DNA of 64,000 bases from Tetmemena sp. SeJ-2015 (taxonomy: Eukaryota > Ciliophora > Spirotrichea > Sporadotrichida > Oxytrichidae): contig JAJKFJ010020725.1 in the NCBI GenBank assembly GCA_027382625.1, positions 1 through 64,000 on the forward strand, given 5' to 3'. Shown here one piece after another: positions 34,520 through 45,600 of the stretch. Under the pieces are notes generated by a model that was given only the letters and a program-made list of their open reading frames with translations, had not been told where the DNA came from and ran no database searches. The translations under genes and the position numbers were made by a program. How positions within the stretch are numbered: the stretch's first letter is position 1; every line of letters starts with the position of its first letter.

Positions 34520-36680
34520 GTCATTTCTAATAAAATTATTCTAATTAAAATTAATAAAAAAATAGTATTTTATATTTAAGTTACTCCTATTATTATGTAA
34601 TTATAAATTCAAACAGCCTCCTTAATCCACTGTTTCCATTAGTCTTTTTATTGAAATTCTTAAACGATCTGCTGTTAATTGTTCATTTTAAATAAAATTT
34701 TGAAAAATCAATAGCATTATCTTAATATTGAGTAAATAAAAATCATCATAGATCGTCAAATTTTCAGAAAATATATTTTTTTAATTTAATTATTAATATG
34801 AAAGAAGTAGTATAATATATTTATTATCTCTCCTTTTTTTATAAAAATATTTTCCCTGAATCTTAATTAGTAAAAATAAATTAGCATATCTATGTATTTT
34901 ATACTTATTCCTCTAAAAAGGATGCTTATATATTAAAAATATTAAAGGAAGGTTATTTTAATGAGAAATGTCACAAATAATTTTATTATAGGCTGGTAAT
35001 TAGAGGATTCAATTAAAAAGTTATCTAAATTATCCTTTTAGCTGACCATAAATTAAATCAGAATATGCTAAATAGATTAACTAAAAATCAGTTTTTAGCA
35101 TGCTTAGAATGAAACAGCAATCTTTCAATCAAAAGAATTTCACAAATCTCTGAGATAACTAATACGCTTCTGTCATGAAAATTGTTTATAATTGTCTCTA
35201 GAGTCAAGGTAAGGTATTTTCCATATCCAATACTTATTGCTAATAGTAAAGAATGAAGGAAAAATCATATAAATGAAAGATTGTGTAACAGATCATACTG
35301 CAACAGACACTAAAAAATGAGAAGGAAATATTCAAATTTTTTTCAACTATAAATCCAAATTCAGGGTGAAGCAGTAGGCATCCAGTCAGTTAGATAAAAG
35401 AAAATTAAGTAATTTTTAAAACTTGAATTTGTATTTCTCTTATTATCTGATTCTATCCATCCTATATTATTTATTAATATCATAAAAACTTTCTCTGGGG
35501 CCTTTTCTCACTATATTTTGACTATTCTAATTCATACGAAACTTAATTAATATATCTTAGAGGGAGGGAGGTTTTTATATTTTAAAATTTATCTGAATGA
35601 AATTAATTATGAAAACATAGTTGTTCAAAATATTTCTTTAATTAATTATTTTTCTACTTTCTTGAAGACATGAGATATGAGTCTAAAGTTACAAATTAGG
35701 GGGAATTTTTAATAAAATTTGTGATTTTTTAAGTAGGTATGAATGGTTAATTGCATATAAATTTTTTCTCGAAGATTAGGTCTTTTTTTAAACATAAAAA
35801 TAATTGATCTATTTAGTAAAAAAGTTTAATTACCCCCGTTTTCAAAAAATCAGATAAAGATAAAAGTAAATTTGTATCCTTTTGAATGAACTCTATAAGT
35901 ATTTATTTTACAGCAAGTTTTTATTTCAAAGTCTCGAAGGATTACCAACTGCCCACAAGCATAGAGACCTTGCAAATTCAGTTCTATTAAAAATCTGCAA
36001 TTATTAATGAGTAATATGTTCAACTCCTCACTTTTCATCCTTCAATTAATCAAAAATGCTCTCATGCAAAAAAAAAAGAAAATAGGCATTATTTTTTGAA
36101 AGCAAAATGCTATTGAAGCTTGTATTTTCATAGCTATTTTGTAGAATAAATTAAATAAGTATTTATTTTGTAAATTGAAAAAATTAATTTCTGATTTCTG
36201 TTAGGAAATAAAAATCAGAACCCATTCCAAATTTCAAATATGTTTTATATATGCTTGATTGTTTAACAAGGAGCAAAAATATTATTTAAAAATGGGTTTT
36301 TTTAATAAAATTGGAATTAAATCTAGTTTATTATGAATAATAATAAAAGGACAATGAGACCCTCCTTTCTTTTAACAATTAGATCAATCTATTTTCATTT
36401 ATATCTTATTCATTTATCCATGACAGTGTTGATTGTAGGGATATTATGGAAATTGAATGATTATATTAGCTCAAGCTATTTTATTAGAATCTTGAAATGT
36501 GAGATTATAACATTTAGAATGAGAAGCAATTTATGCATTTATAACAAAAGATTTGTGCATAGCATGCAGGTTGACAATATAATCTCTTATCAATTGAATT
36601 TTTACTTAACTTAAATAGAAAAAGGTAGTGTTTAAGGCCTCTAAAAGCTTTCTTCATTATTCATTTGCTAAATATAACAT
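34520..36680. other. AT-rich spacer, no gene recognised
   Basis: About 2.1 kb of AT-rich DNA upstream of (3' to) the EF-hand gene. The open stretch at 36,333-36,614 ends at TAA, which is sense in this code, and its composition is that of the spacer. Confidence 0.45.
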
Positions 36681-36685
36681 CAAAC

Positions 36686-39600
36686 TCATACTTCTCCACC
36701 CCAGCCTTTGGAGAAGGATTTGTTATCTAAGTTCCAGGCATTCTTTATCATCAAGTCGAAATACTCGTCGTTATCGATAGAGCAGCTGATGTTGTTGTAG
36801 TACTCGACAAACTCAGGAAGTGTGATAGTTCTATCCTTTGCGTCAGGGTTCTATAAATAAGGTTTACATATTAAAAGTTGAAACTTACTGATAGGGAATA
36901 GTGCTACTCGAAAGTGTCAAGGAACTCATAGAGCACATCTTCCTCGCTCTTCTTGCCCATCTTAACATCAGGGTGGTTCTTGGCGTTGTAGCGACCCTTC
37001 AAGTCCTCAATGTTGATACAGCCGTTGCCATCCGCGATCAAACTTCTTGAAAGCTACAGTTACTATGGTGCGGCGTCTATCATTCATCTTGCCCACAATT
37101 GTGCGGAGGAACTCATCGTAGTTGATTTCTCCATTGCCATCGCGGTCGAAAAGTCTGAAGATGGTGTCTACCTCGCTAGGATCCTGAGTAATTCTATAAT
37201 CACGCATGGCCTTTGCAAACTCTTGGCGGTCAAGTGTCTTTGACTCATTATCGTCCATGATTTTAAAGACTCTCTTGATTCCGTTGATGCCTCTTGCTCC
37301 TCTTGAAATGATCTTCTCGCGAACAGTGTTGAGCAGTTGCTTATCAGTAGGGGATAATTGGTGCGTTAACCTGGTTGGAGGGTCCATACTTTTGACTAGG
37401 AGGGAGATCGTTTGCGGACTGAACTCCATTTGCCTTGGAGACTTAGTTCCATGATCAAGTGCCTGCAACTGGCATGCCGCTAGATACTGCATTCTACTTA
37501 GCGGGCTTCTTGGTATAGACTTGCTCAACTTCATGCGTGGTGGGGGCATTGTTAAGCTCTCCGAAGAGAGATCTATGCATGTCATACTTCCACTGCTCCT
37601 TGGAGTTCTTACCATAAACTGCGGGGACGTTTCCAGCAGGCTTGACAAGCCGCCTGAGGGGTCGACTAAATCTAGGTTCCAGACTCCAGTCATGAAGATC
37701 TTGAAGAGATTGTCGTTGTCGATCACTGAGGACACGAACTGATGGTACTGCATGAACTCCTCTAGACTCACTGTCTTGTCAGGCTTGAAGCTCTGAGACA
37801 CATTTAAATGACAATATGATAAAGTTAAGAGCAAATACTGATCCTCACTTTATGATTGTGATGGGTAGAGAAGAGATCGAAGAACTCGTATCTGCACTCT
37901 TCAGCTGTCTTCTATCCGCTGCTGACATCTGGGTGGCGAGCGGGATCGAACTTGAACTTCACTTCATCAATCTCAAGCACACCATTTCCATTTTCATCAA
38001 GCTTGTGATACGCAAGCACAACCAGTCTCTTTCTAAGATCATTAAGTTCTCCCAAAAGGGCATCCATGAACTCGTCGAAGTTGATCGTTCCATCTCTATT
38101 CTTATCAAAGACTGCGAACACCTGCTCCGCCTCCTCTTAGCTGCATCCAACCTTGTAGTCATCAAGAGCTCTTTTAAACTCTTGCATATCAAGGGCACCT
38201 GAGCCATCAGAGTCCATGATCTTGAATTGCCTTTTCAGTCCCAAGAGACCCTTGACTCCACGCTTGAAGAGCTTCTCCTTGAATCTGCCAAGATTGATTT
38301 CATTCTACTTCTGCACTGCCATGTTGTTGAGTGGTTGGGGGTACTGCAGCTTTTGCTGAGTGCTTGACAAATGGCCTCCATACTGCTTGTTGATATTGGA
38401 GTCAAAGGGGTTTTTGCCGCTCTCAAGTCCAGTCACCTGATTGTACTCTCTCTGGCCCTCGGATATGTGCTTATTGTTGGCTACACTTTGGCGCATGGGT
38501 GAGCCCTGTCTTTGGTAAAGAGAGGCTTGAGACTGACCCAAAACGAAGTCGGAAGAGACCATGCCAGAGCGAATGGTGGGCTGACCATGAGGATCGACGT
38601 TTTTGCGCTCATAAGCTCCTCCCATTTGGTTGCTGTTAGGAGGGCGTCTTGGGGGACCGTTGTCCTCAGAGGCCCAACTCTTTCCATAATTCTAATAGGC
38701 AGCTGAGTCTCCTGCAAGGTTCCAGGCAGCATTCATCATAGCCTGGAAGTACATATCGTCGTCAATACTTGCGCTAATATTGGCATAGTACTCTTGGAAC
38801 TCTTCCTGGGTGACTCTGAAATCTCTCTCATTGTCGTGCATCACATTGTGGTGAGTCTCAAAAGTCTCCAAGAACTCTCCTAGCACTTGCTCCTCAGTCT
38901 TTCTACCTTCGAGCACAGCTGGGTGCTTCTTTCCGTTGTAAACTCCAACCAGATCCTGGACTTCGATCACACCTGAGCCGTCTCTGTCGAGTTTGGCAAA
39001 TGCTCTGTCAACTAAGTTCTTTCTGTATTCGCCAAGTTCACCTCTAATGACTCTGAGGAACTCATCGTATTATATGGTGCCGTCGCGATTGATGTCAAAA
39101 GCATTGAACAGCACTTGCACGTCCTCAGCTGCAACCTCAGCCTTGAAATCGCGGACTGCCTTTTGGAACTCTTGCAACGAGAGAGACTTAGATCCATCGT
39201 CGTCCATGATCTTAAACACTCGCTGCAAGCCAATAATGCCTCTTGCTCCTCTCTGCAGTACCTTCTTTCTGAAGATCTCAATCAGCTGCTTCGCTCTAAT
39301 AGAATAGTTAGCAATCATTATTTCACCACCACCACCAATAAATAAAGGGGCCAATACTCCCTTAAATATCTTTGTTCTGCTTTTAAGATCCACTGCCAAT
39401 TTGGGGATTTAACTTACTGCTAGGTATTTGCGACAGGCTGTCTCTTCACCTGCTGACCCTTGAGACCCTCAGAGTCGTTTTGGAAAATGATGGCGCTGAA
39501 TTCCTTGTAGTCGAGAGATCCACTGCGGTCCTGATCGTAAACTCTGAAGAGTGGCTCCAAGTCAGACTGCGCATAGTAGAGACCAATCTTTTCCATGGCC

Positions 39601-39995
39601 TTGACGAAGTCAGGGAGAGTGACGCTGCCCTTGTCATAGATGTCGAAGTACTTGAACATCTTAATGAGGCATGCCTCCTCAGTCAACTTGTGGTTGGACT
39701 TCTGAAGGAGCTTCTCTTTCAGCTCTCTCTCAAATCTTAAGTCATTCAGTATTATGATAATAATAACATTGCAATCAAATCTAAAATGATGGTGTTAAAG
39801 ATCAAGAAATTTGGGAAAGGAAATTTAAAAGGATCTATCAAATGTGATGTTATGGCTATCTCTCTTGTTTTCAAAATCAAGATGCCAGTTCGTAATGCTG
39901 CGATTATAAATTATAGATATCGATAAAGCGCAAGTCTCATCTCTGGGCTATTCTCTGATTGAGGTATCTTACCTTGCTCTAAATCCTGTAGCCAT
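36686..39995 (-). CDS. Large EF-hand protein with three calcyphosine-like modules
   Basis: ATG at 39,995 (MATGFRAR, then a GTAAG intron) to TGA at 36,686; about 970 residues after removing four short introns. An N-terminal EF-hand pair (loops DIYDKGSVTLPD, DQDRSGSLDYKE) is followed by three copies of a calcyphosine-type unit. Each unit has a RGARGIIGLQRVFKIMDDD-like start, paired loops (DINRDGTIQYDE, DRDGSGVIEVQD; DKNRDGTINFDE, DENGNGVLEIDE; DRDGNGEINYDE), a NGKKHPAV-like segment and a C-terminal AWNL block. A Gln/Ser/Pro linker separates units 1 and 2, and another separates units 2 and 3. Several loops keep Asp/Asn and the -Z Glu, so they should bind calcium; others (HDNERDFRVTQE) look weaker. 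An extra G at about 37,034 breaks the frame in the last unit, although all following codons (NGCINIEDLKGRYN) are conserved: probable read error or recent mutation. A ciliary or cortical calcium sensor is plausible (inference). No IES was found in this gene. Confidence 0.85.
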
Positions 39996-40537
39996 TTTAT
40001 AGTTTGTCGATATCTTGTTTAAGTTTTATTTATTGATAATTTTTATTTCTTAATATTTCAACCTCTTTTATTATTCACAAATATTGGCAATTCACTGTCT
40101 CTCTCATTTCAAGATTATTCAGTTAAAAAATCTATTTGTAATGAAATTTGATATTATTATTTTTCTCTAAATAAAATATTTGTGCAATAAATACCTATAA
40201 CTAAAACTTTAGTCTGCTTCTATAGAAGGAGTTTCTTGCATTTTAGAAATCGCACTCTTAAAGAAAATAAAAGTTGTAACACAAAACATAATATTTTAAT
40301 TATCTTGTAAAAAAAAAGACACATAAAATTTTTTAAAATTGAATAATTTATTATAAAAAATTTAAATTTATTATATTTTAAAAGAAATTTAATTTAATAA
40401 ACTTAAGGAAGAATTGATCTAAAACTGGCTAAATAAATATTGCAATAAATGATGAGAGAGTAAACCTGTGAATAACTTTCAATAGCGAAGGCAAATGTTG
40501 TAAATTATTAAAATGAATTGTAAAAGAGATAATTTCC
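39996..40537. promoter_or_regulatory. AT-rich region upstream of the EF-hand gene
   Basis: About 540 bp between the EF-hand start (39,995) and the inverted EF-Tu segment. Presumed to hold the EF-hand promoter; no specific element identified. Confidence 0.35.
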
Positions 40538-40606
40538 TCAAGCCAAAATCCTAGTAACCACTCCTTCTGCCACTATTCTCCCTCCATCCATCAGAATAAA
40601 TCTCTG
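40538..40606 (-). CDS. Terminal coding segment of EF-Tu copy 1, inverted and upstream
   Basis: Read on the minus strand, 23 codons give QRFILMDGGRIVAEGVVTRI then L-A and TGA. This is the C-terminal barrel end of EF-Tu (bacterial type RFAIREGGRTVGAGVV). The main gene, 40,970-42,870 on the plus strand, stops just before this segment. Both ends carry the 8-bp pointer CAGAGATT (40599-40606 as its complement, and 42863-42870). The segment must therefore be inverted and moved to rebuild the gene: a scrambled germline gene. Confidence 0.9.
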   Translation of the reverse strand, partial: QRFILMDGGRIVAEGVVTRILA

Positions 40607-40969
40607 TACTTATTATAATACAATATTACTCAATTATATATTCACTATTTTATTTTCAGAAAATTGAGTTACAATTCTTTCTTTTGCTTTTAATTAAACT
40701 TGTATTGGAAAAATTTGAATTTAAAGTAAATTCATCTTGTGTATAAAGTTATAACAACTAGATTTCTTATCATCTCCCTTTAAATATTAAAAAATTTTTT
40801 GTAATTTTTCAAAAAATCAAAATAATTTAATTTTAAAAAATTTTAATAAAAATGAGAAAAAAAATTAAGAGAGTAAATTGATATTTTTTAATCCCCGAAA
40901 ATTTAATTTAGCATAATATTTAAAAGACTCTATTTCTTTTCTTCTAACTTTACCCTTTATCCCATTCTA

Positions 40970-42870
40970 ATGGAATCAACTCACTACGAAAGAACCAAGC
41001 CACATATTAACGTTGCTGTCATTGGTAAGCTTTAACTCTGTGACTATTAATTACTGAATCTTACTAAAGAGCTTTATCTTCGAAGAAAGTTGTTCCATAT
41101 ATTCTCTTACTTCATTCATCTATGTATTCTGAGTTTTATCTTTAGGCCATCAAGGACATGGAAAGACATCTCTAGTCTCAGCTATCACCAAAGTTTATTG
41201 TTTAATAAAATCTATTCTAGTCAAGATATTAATATTTATAAATGTTTGATAATCAGAGAAAGGTATGTCCGAGTTTTTGAGATTATGTGAAGACATTATT
41301 TCCAAGTGTCCAGACGTTCAAACTCTTGGATTAGATCTTGATTAGCTTATGAATAAATATGCTTTAAGCAATTTAGTTTCTGATCAAGAATCTTCGTTTT
41401 AGGGCTGGCAGCATTTCGTGAAATCTCTTCTCTAGATAGAGATCCTTAGGAAAAGGCAAATGGGTGCAAATCTATTATAATTTAAGAAAAGAAGTAATGG
41501 GATAATAGGCTTTTATTTTATAGAAAATGAAAATTAAAGATACACAAATTAATCTAAGAGAGTGTTTACTGATTCATAATAAATTAAATAAAGGCAGGTC
41601 TATCTTAGAAAATAACTTATTTATGAGTGCACTATTCTGCCAAAATATGTTAACTTTGAAACAGATAGCAGGCACTTCTCAATCACTGACACACCAGGCA
41701 AATCAGACTACTTCAAGACAACTATAGCAAGCTTAACCAATATCGACCACGCCATACTCGTTGTTTCATGTACTGATGGGCCCATGAAGCAAGCTAAACA
41801 ACTCACGCGCTTCCTTAACAACTCCTTCATTATAATAATTTATCAATCAAAGTCAAGTTTTTTTTTAACCTTTGTGAGACATCTTGTCGTTTTCATGAAC
41901 AAAAATGACCTATAAAATGAGTCTGAGCTTTTAGAACTTCAAGAGTTTGAAATTAGGGAAATGCTAAACTCTTTAGGTTTCGCTGGAGATGACATTTCTA
42001 TCGTTAAGGGCTCTGCAATATAGGCTTTAGAAGGGAACTATCAAGGCGTTGAGAGTATTGAAAATCCCATAATATGATAAGAAAGTGAGAATAGGTTGTG
42101 TTTCATTAATTTCTATATTAATACTTAGACTATCATAAATTTAAATCTTAAAAAGGCATTCTAAAGTATTCTAGGAAGAAGACGTCTTTCTCATATTCTC
42201 TGAATTGTATCCTGCTTCCTCTATTTTAGATAACTGAGTGTTTCATAGGTTGGTCAATATATTAATTATACACATCTTATTCTCACTCTCTTATCATATT
42301 ATGAGGTTTGATTCAAGCTTTGCTGTACTAACTCGATTAGTTGCCTGAGCCAGAGAGAGATATTGATAAACCTTTCAAGCTCTGCATAGAAAATATTTAC
42401 GAGATAACTGGCAGAGGCATAGTTGCCAGTGGAATAATTGAGAGAGGAAGAATCTAGACTGGTGATGAAGTCTGTATTGCTGGTCTCAGAGGAGACTAGA
42501 AATAAACTGTAGTTACAAAAGTCTAAATATTTAAGAAGGAGGCGGACATAGGCCGAGCTGGCGATAGAGTAGGCCTTCTCTTGAGAGGAATAGAGAGAAG
42601 CGAGATTAAGAGAGGACAAGTTCTCATAAAGCCTGGCTCGATGGATACTCACACTCAAGTCTAGGTCTAAATTTACAATCTCACTAAAGAGGACGGGGGA
42701 AGAACTAAACCTTATTTTAGAAAGTTTACTCCTCAGATGTAGATTCAGACTGCTAATGTTACAACTTAGCTAGATTTTCCAGAGGGAATGGAAATGGTAA
42801 TGCCTGGAGATAACGTCTGTTATAATATCACACTCAAGAAACCTATCATCATTTCCCAAGATCAGAGATT
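40970..42870 (+). CDS. EF-Tu-like GTPase, copy 1 (scrambled germline form)
   Basis: ATG 40,970 starts [19 protein letters not shown] with no targeting peptide. A GT-AG intron (41,025-41,145) precedes the P-loop [18 protein letters not shown] 27-bp IES, a second intron (41,263-41,402) and IESs at 41,464-41,626 and 42,057-42,310 follow. Later motifs: [12 protein letters not shown] (switch II), MNKND (guanine-binding NKxD), [35 protein letters not shown] and VMPGDNV. The final segment lies inverted at 40,538-40,606. The catalytic His of the canonical DCPGH motif is Lys (DTPGK), as in copy 2. After the 27-bp IES is removed, a TGA remains in frame at 41,247-41,249, so this copy may be dead or may contain an error. 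Canonical EF-Tu delivers aminoacyl-tRNA to ribosomes; with altered P-loop and switch II this paralogue's role is uncertain. Confidence 0.85.
41202..41228 (+). other. IES, pointer TTAATA, 27 bp, in EF-Tu copy 1
   Basis: TTAATA at 41202-41207 and 41229-41234. Copy 2 has a 27-bp IES at the same codon (48,382) with pointer TGTTTAATT. Splice signals are absent. Confidence 0.75.
41464..41626 (+). other. IES, pointer GTGCA, 163 bp, in EF-Tu copy 1
   Basis: GTGCA at 41464-41468 and 41627-41631. Joining gives [20 protein letters not shown] leading into the DTPG motif, the expected switch I to switch II stretch. The equivalent IES of copy 2 is 311 bp with pointer GAGTG. Confidence 0.85.
42057..42310 (+). 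other. IES, pointer ATT, 254 bp, in EF-Tu copy 1 only
   Basis: ATT at 42057-42059 and 42311-42313. Joining gives ESIQALLYQLDQLPEPE, matching [17 protein letters not shown] in copy 2, which has no insert. Its right-hand 50 bp (about 42,261-42,308: ATTAATTATACACATCTTAT, then TCTTATCATATTATG) match the end of the dispersed repeat. Confidence 0.78.
42261..42308 (+). repeat. Dispersed repeat, terminal fragment inside an EF-Tu IES
   Basis: Matches the last ~50 bp of repeat copies 1-3 and ends a few bases before the IES right pointer. Confidence 0.72.
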
Positions 42871-42879
42871 AAGAATTTA

Positions 42880-43340
42880 AAATAAATTGGTGTTTTCTTT
42901 TTTAAAAAAAAAAGGCTTTAAAAAAATTTTTTAAAAAAAAAAAAATTTTCTTTTTAATTTTTTAAATTTTTAAAAATTAGCTTTTTTTAAATAATTTTTT
43001 TGGGGTTTGAAAATTATTTTTTTTTTTTTTTTTAAGAAAGGTTTTGAATTAATTAAAATTTAAGAAAAAAATTTAAATTACTTCAAATTGATTTCGGGCT
43101 TTTTAATTTTTAAAAATTCCCTTTAAAAAAAACTTTTAATTTTTTTTAATATTTAAAATAAACCCCAAAACCCTATATACTTAGATAAATAGGGGGAATA
43201 GAAAATTAATAAATCAAAAATAAAAACGAAAAAAAGACGCTTTTCCCAAAAATAGCAAAAAAAACATTTAAATTTTAAGAAAAACCCCAGATCTCTCAAA
43301 TCAAAAAAAAAGGACCTTCAGGCACCCCCATTAATTTATC
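42880..43340. other. Homopolymer-rich low-complexity DNA
   Basis: Long runs of A and T, with occasional runs of C and G, and almost no ordinary sequence. It resembles poorly resolved read data rather than the AT-rich spacers elsewhere in the window. Confidence 0.6.
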
Positions 43341-45600
43341 ATTTAAATGTTAAAAATATAAAATCTCGTATTTGCCACTTCAGTTTTAGTGTTTAGTTTA
43401 CATGAATAGTTAGTCTTAATGTTAATAAAGAGTTGGTTTTAAAAAAATTTCAAAATGATCGTGGATGAGGTCCGGGAAAGGGTATTAAGACGGGGGGCCA
43501 CTCTTTGAGTTTTGTCTTAATAGAGGTTTTTGCAATATGGACCTCGTAAAACCGAAATTATGAATTTAAATTGCTTTCGAAAGCTCTATAATACCTTCTA
43601 CTATATTTAAATTATTAGTGAAGTGGATTAATTCTTATAATTTTAAGGATTATGGATTTCAAAAATTTTTGAATTAAGACTGCTTAATAGGGCCATGGCC
43701 GGCCAAAACACCTAAAATGACCTACCATTAATAGGAGGTAAGTCTTAAAAATCCACCATTACACTCATTTTAATCAGCATTTAAAGATCTATCATCAGGT
43801 CTTATTTTGGCGGCTATCCTAATAAAAATTGGCAAAAATAATTGCAAAATAGAGGATTTTCATTGCCAAATTTGAATTTAGAATTGTGACTATTTAATTT
43901 AGACTCCCTTTTTAAATTTAAATTTAAAATTTTAATATATTTTATTAGTATTATTAATTAAGACAACCAAATAGACTTAATTCAAAGGGACCGCCCTACT
44001 GATTCCGAGTATTTAGACTTAATAAAAAATCTCTCCCTTTAGACGATTTGGCTATCAATTTGGTACTTTCAGATGCTGAAAACTCGGCAATTAAAGTTTC
44101 AGACTCTAATTCGCTCTCTCAATAAAGTTATCTTCATTCCAAAATAGATGACTTAATTCCTCATGGCAATGATTTTTAATGAAGAGGTCTTAAATAAATA
44201 AACAAAACTGCTTAATACCCAACTTAAATCGATTAATCTCAGCTTAATATCAACACTAATAACTCTTGAATAAAGAATGAACTCGGAATTCCTCAATTCA
44301 AAGGGTTTCATAGAACATCTGACTTTTGAGGATATTTGAAAAAATGGCTCCAATTGACTTAATTGAGAAGATCTAATTTGCGAAATCTCCTCAATAGTAA
44401 CCTTGCTATCACTTTTTTTAAGACTCAATTAATTTATGCTAGCATTATCTTTATTGATGAATCTACAAATCTTTTAGTTAATCCTGTGAATTAAGATTCT
44501 CATATATTTCTTGTCTTAACTCAAATTCTCCAAGGTACACTATTAAAATGTGAGATATGACTAGATTAAATAGAAATAATTAAGACTTCTCCAAATAAGT
44601 AAGAGGATATTTAATCTCAATTAATCTCAACTCAAAGTAATCAATCTATCAATAAGTCAATTACTCAATGAATAAAGTAATTTGATCTCTGCAAAAGTGT
44701 AGAGCTCTTTAACTTTCACTTGGGCTTCACATATATGACTGACTAACTACTCAAGAATTAATAATTAAGAAGAGTCTTAAAAACCATAATTTTCAATTAA
44801 GATTAAGACATTTAGTAAGCTCATTGAACTCTCTTTTAAGACTATTTTTTCGAAACTAACTTACATAATGATAATGAGAATCTTTGATTTGCTAATTACT
44901 CTCTCTCAACACATCTTTAGAGTAAATTTTTTCCCATTAAAAGAATCAATTTATTTCTCAAGAGGGTCTTAATTTACTCCCGAAATAATTCAAAAAAACA
45001 TGGGCTTAATTCTATATATGGGAAAACTATTAAGAGCTAAGAGATTTCCTTTAGAGCTGAAAGGATTTCTCTATAGAGATTTCCTCTAGACACGGAAGGA
45101 ATTCTATAATACCTTATTATTGGCGTATTCTAAATAGAAACAGTGCCTAAATAGTACATCAAAGCAATTAGATAGCCTTTTTTATTGATAAGCGATCAAA
45201 TCAATTAAGTTCAAAATCTTAATATAAGAACCTATTTATATTTAGAGCTAAGATTTTAATTAAATCATATTTTAGAAAGGCTTTCATCTAATTCTAAAGA
45301 AATTACAATTCTCTTTAGCATTTGTAAAAACTGAATAATCCATAGAACTTTTCTCTAAAAAAGGGTAGAAAATAATTGCTAATTACTCATATTCCATCGA
45401 AGGTTCTAATATTCTAGTTTACAGTAGTTAATAAAGCTTAATTAACTTCATCTTCGTAAAAGATAAAAACTTAGGAATTTATAAGAAAGTCATTAGAGAA
45501 AGGTGACTTAAAATTTCTAATAACATTTGAGATTGTCTTTCTAGTCTCTTTTTGAGGCTTATAATGCTTTATATCACTTTCCTTTACAAGAAGTGAAAGG
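43341..45600. other. Spacer rich in TCTTAA/TTAAGA-type motifs
   Basis: Between two low-complexity blocks, the motif GTCTTAA, GACTTAAT or its complement recurs many times (for example near 43,430, 43,510, 43,740, 44,030, 44,190, 44,510, 44,570, 44,780, 44,970). A minus-strand open stretch at 44,120-44,480 has no recognisable family. Confidence 0.4.

Noticed and set aside
36333..36614. 93-codon open frame on the plus strand
   Set aside because: Ends at TAA, which is sense here, and its AT-rich composition matches the spacer; long chance frames are expected when only TGA stops.
37010..39740. Several plus-strand open frames of 60-130 codons
   Set aside because: They are complementary-frame shadows of the EF-hand gene, whose minus-strand frame is conserved and continuous.
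43155..43180. C4A4-like stretch that might be telomeric or a TBE transposon end
   Set aside because: A single CCCCAAAACCC in a homopolymer-rich block; no tandem repeat and no element ends.
44120..44480. Minus-strand frame of about 120 codons
   Set aside because: No family and low complexity; lies in the motif-rich region of doubtful quality.
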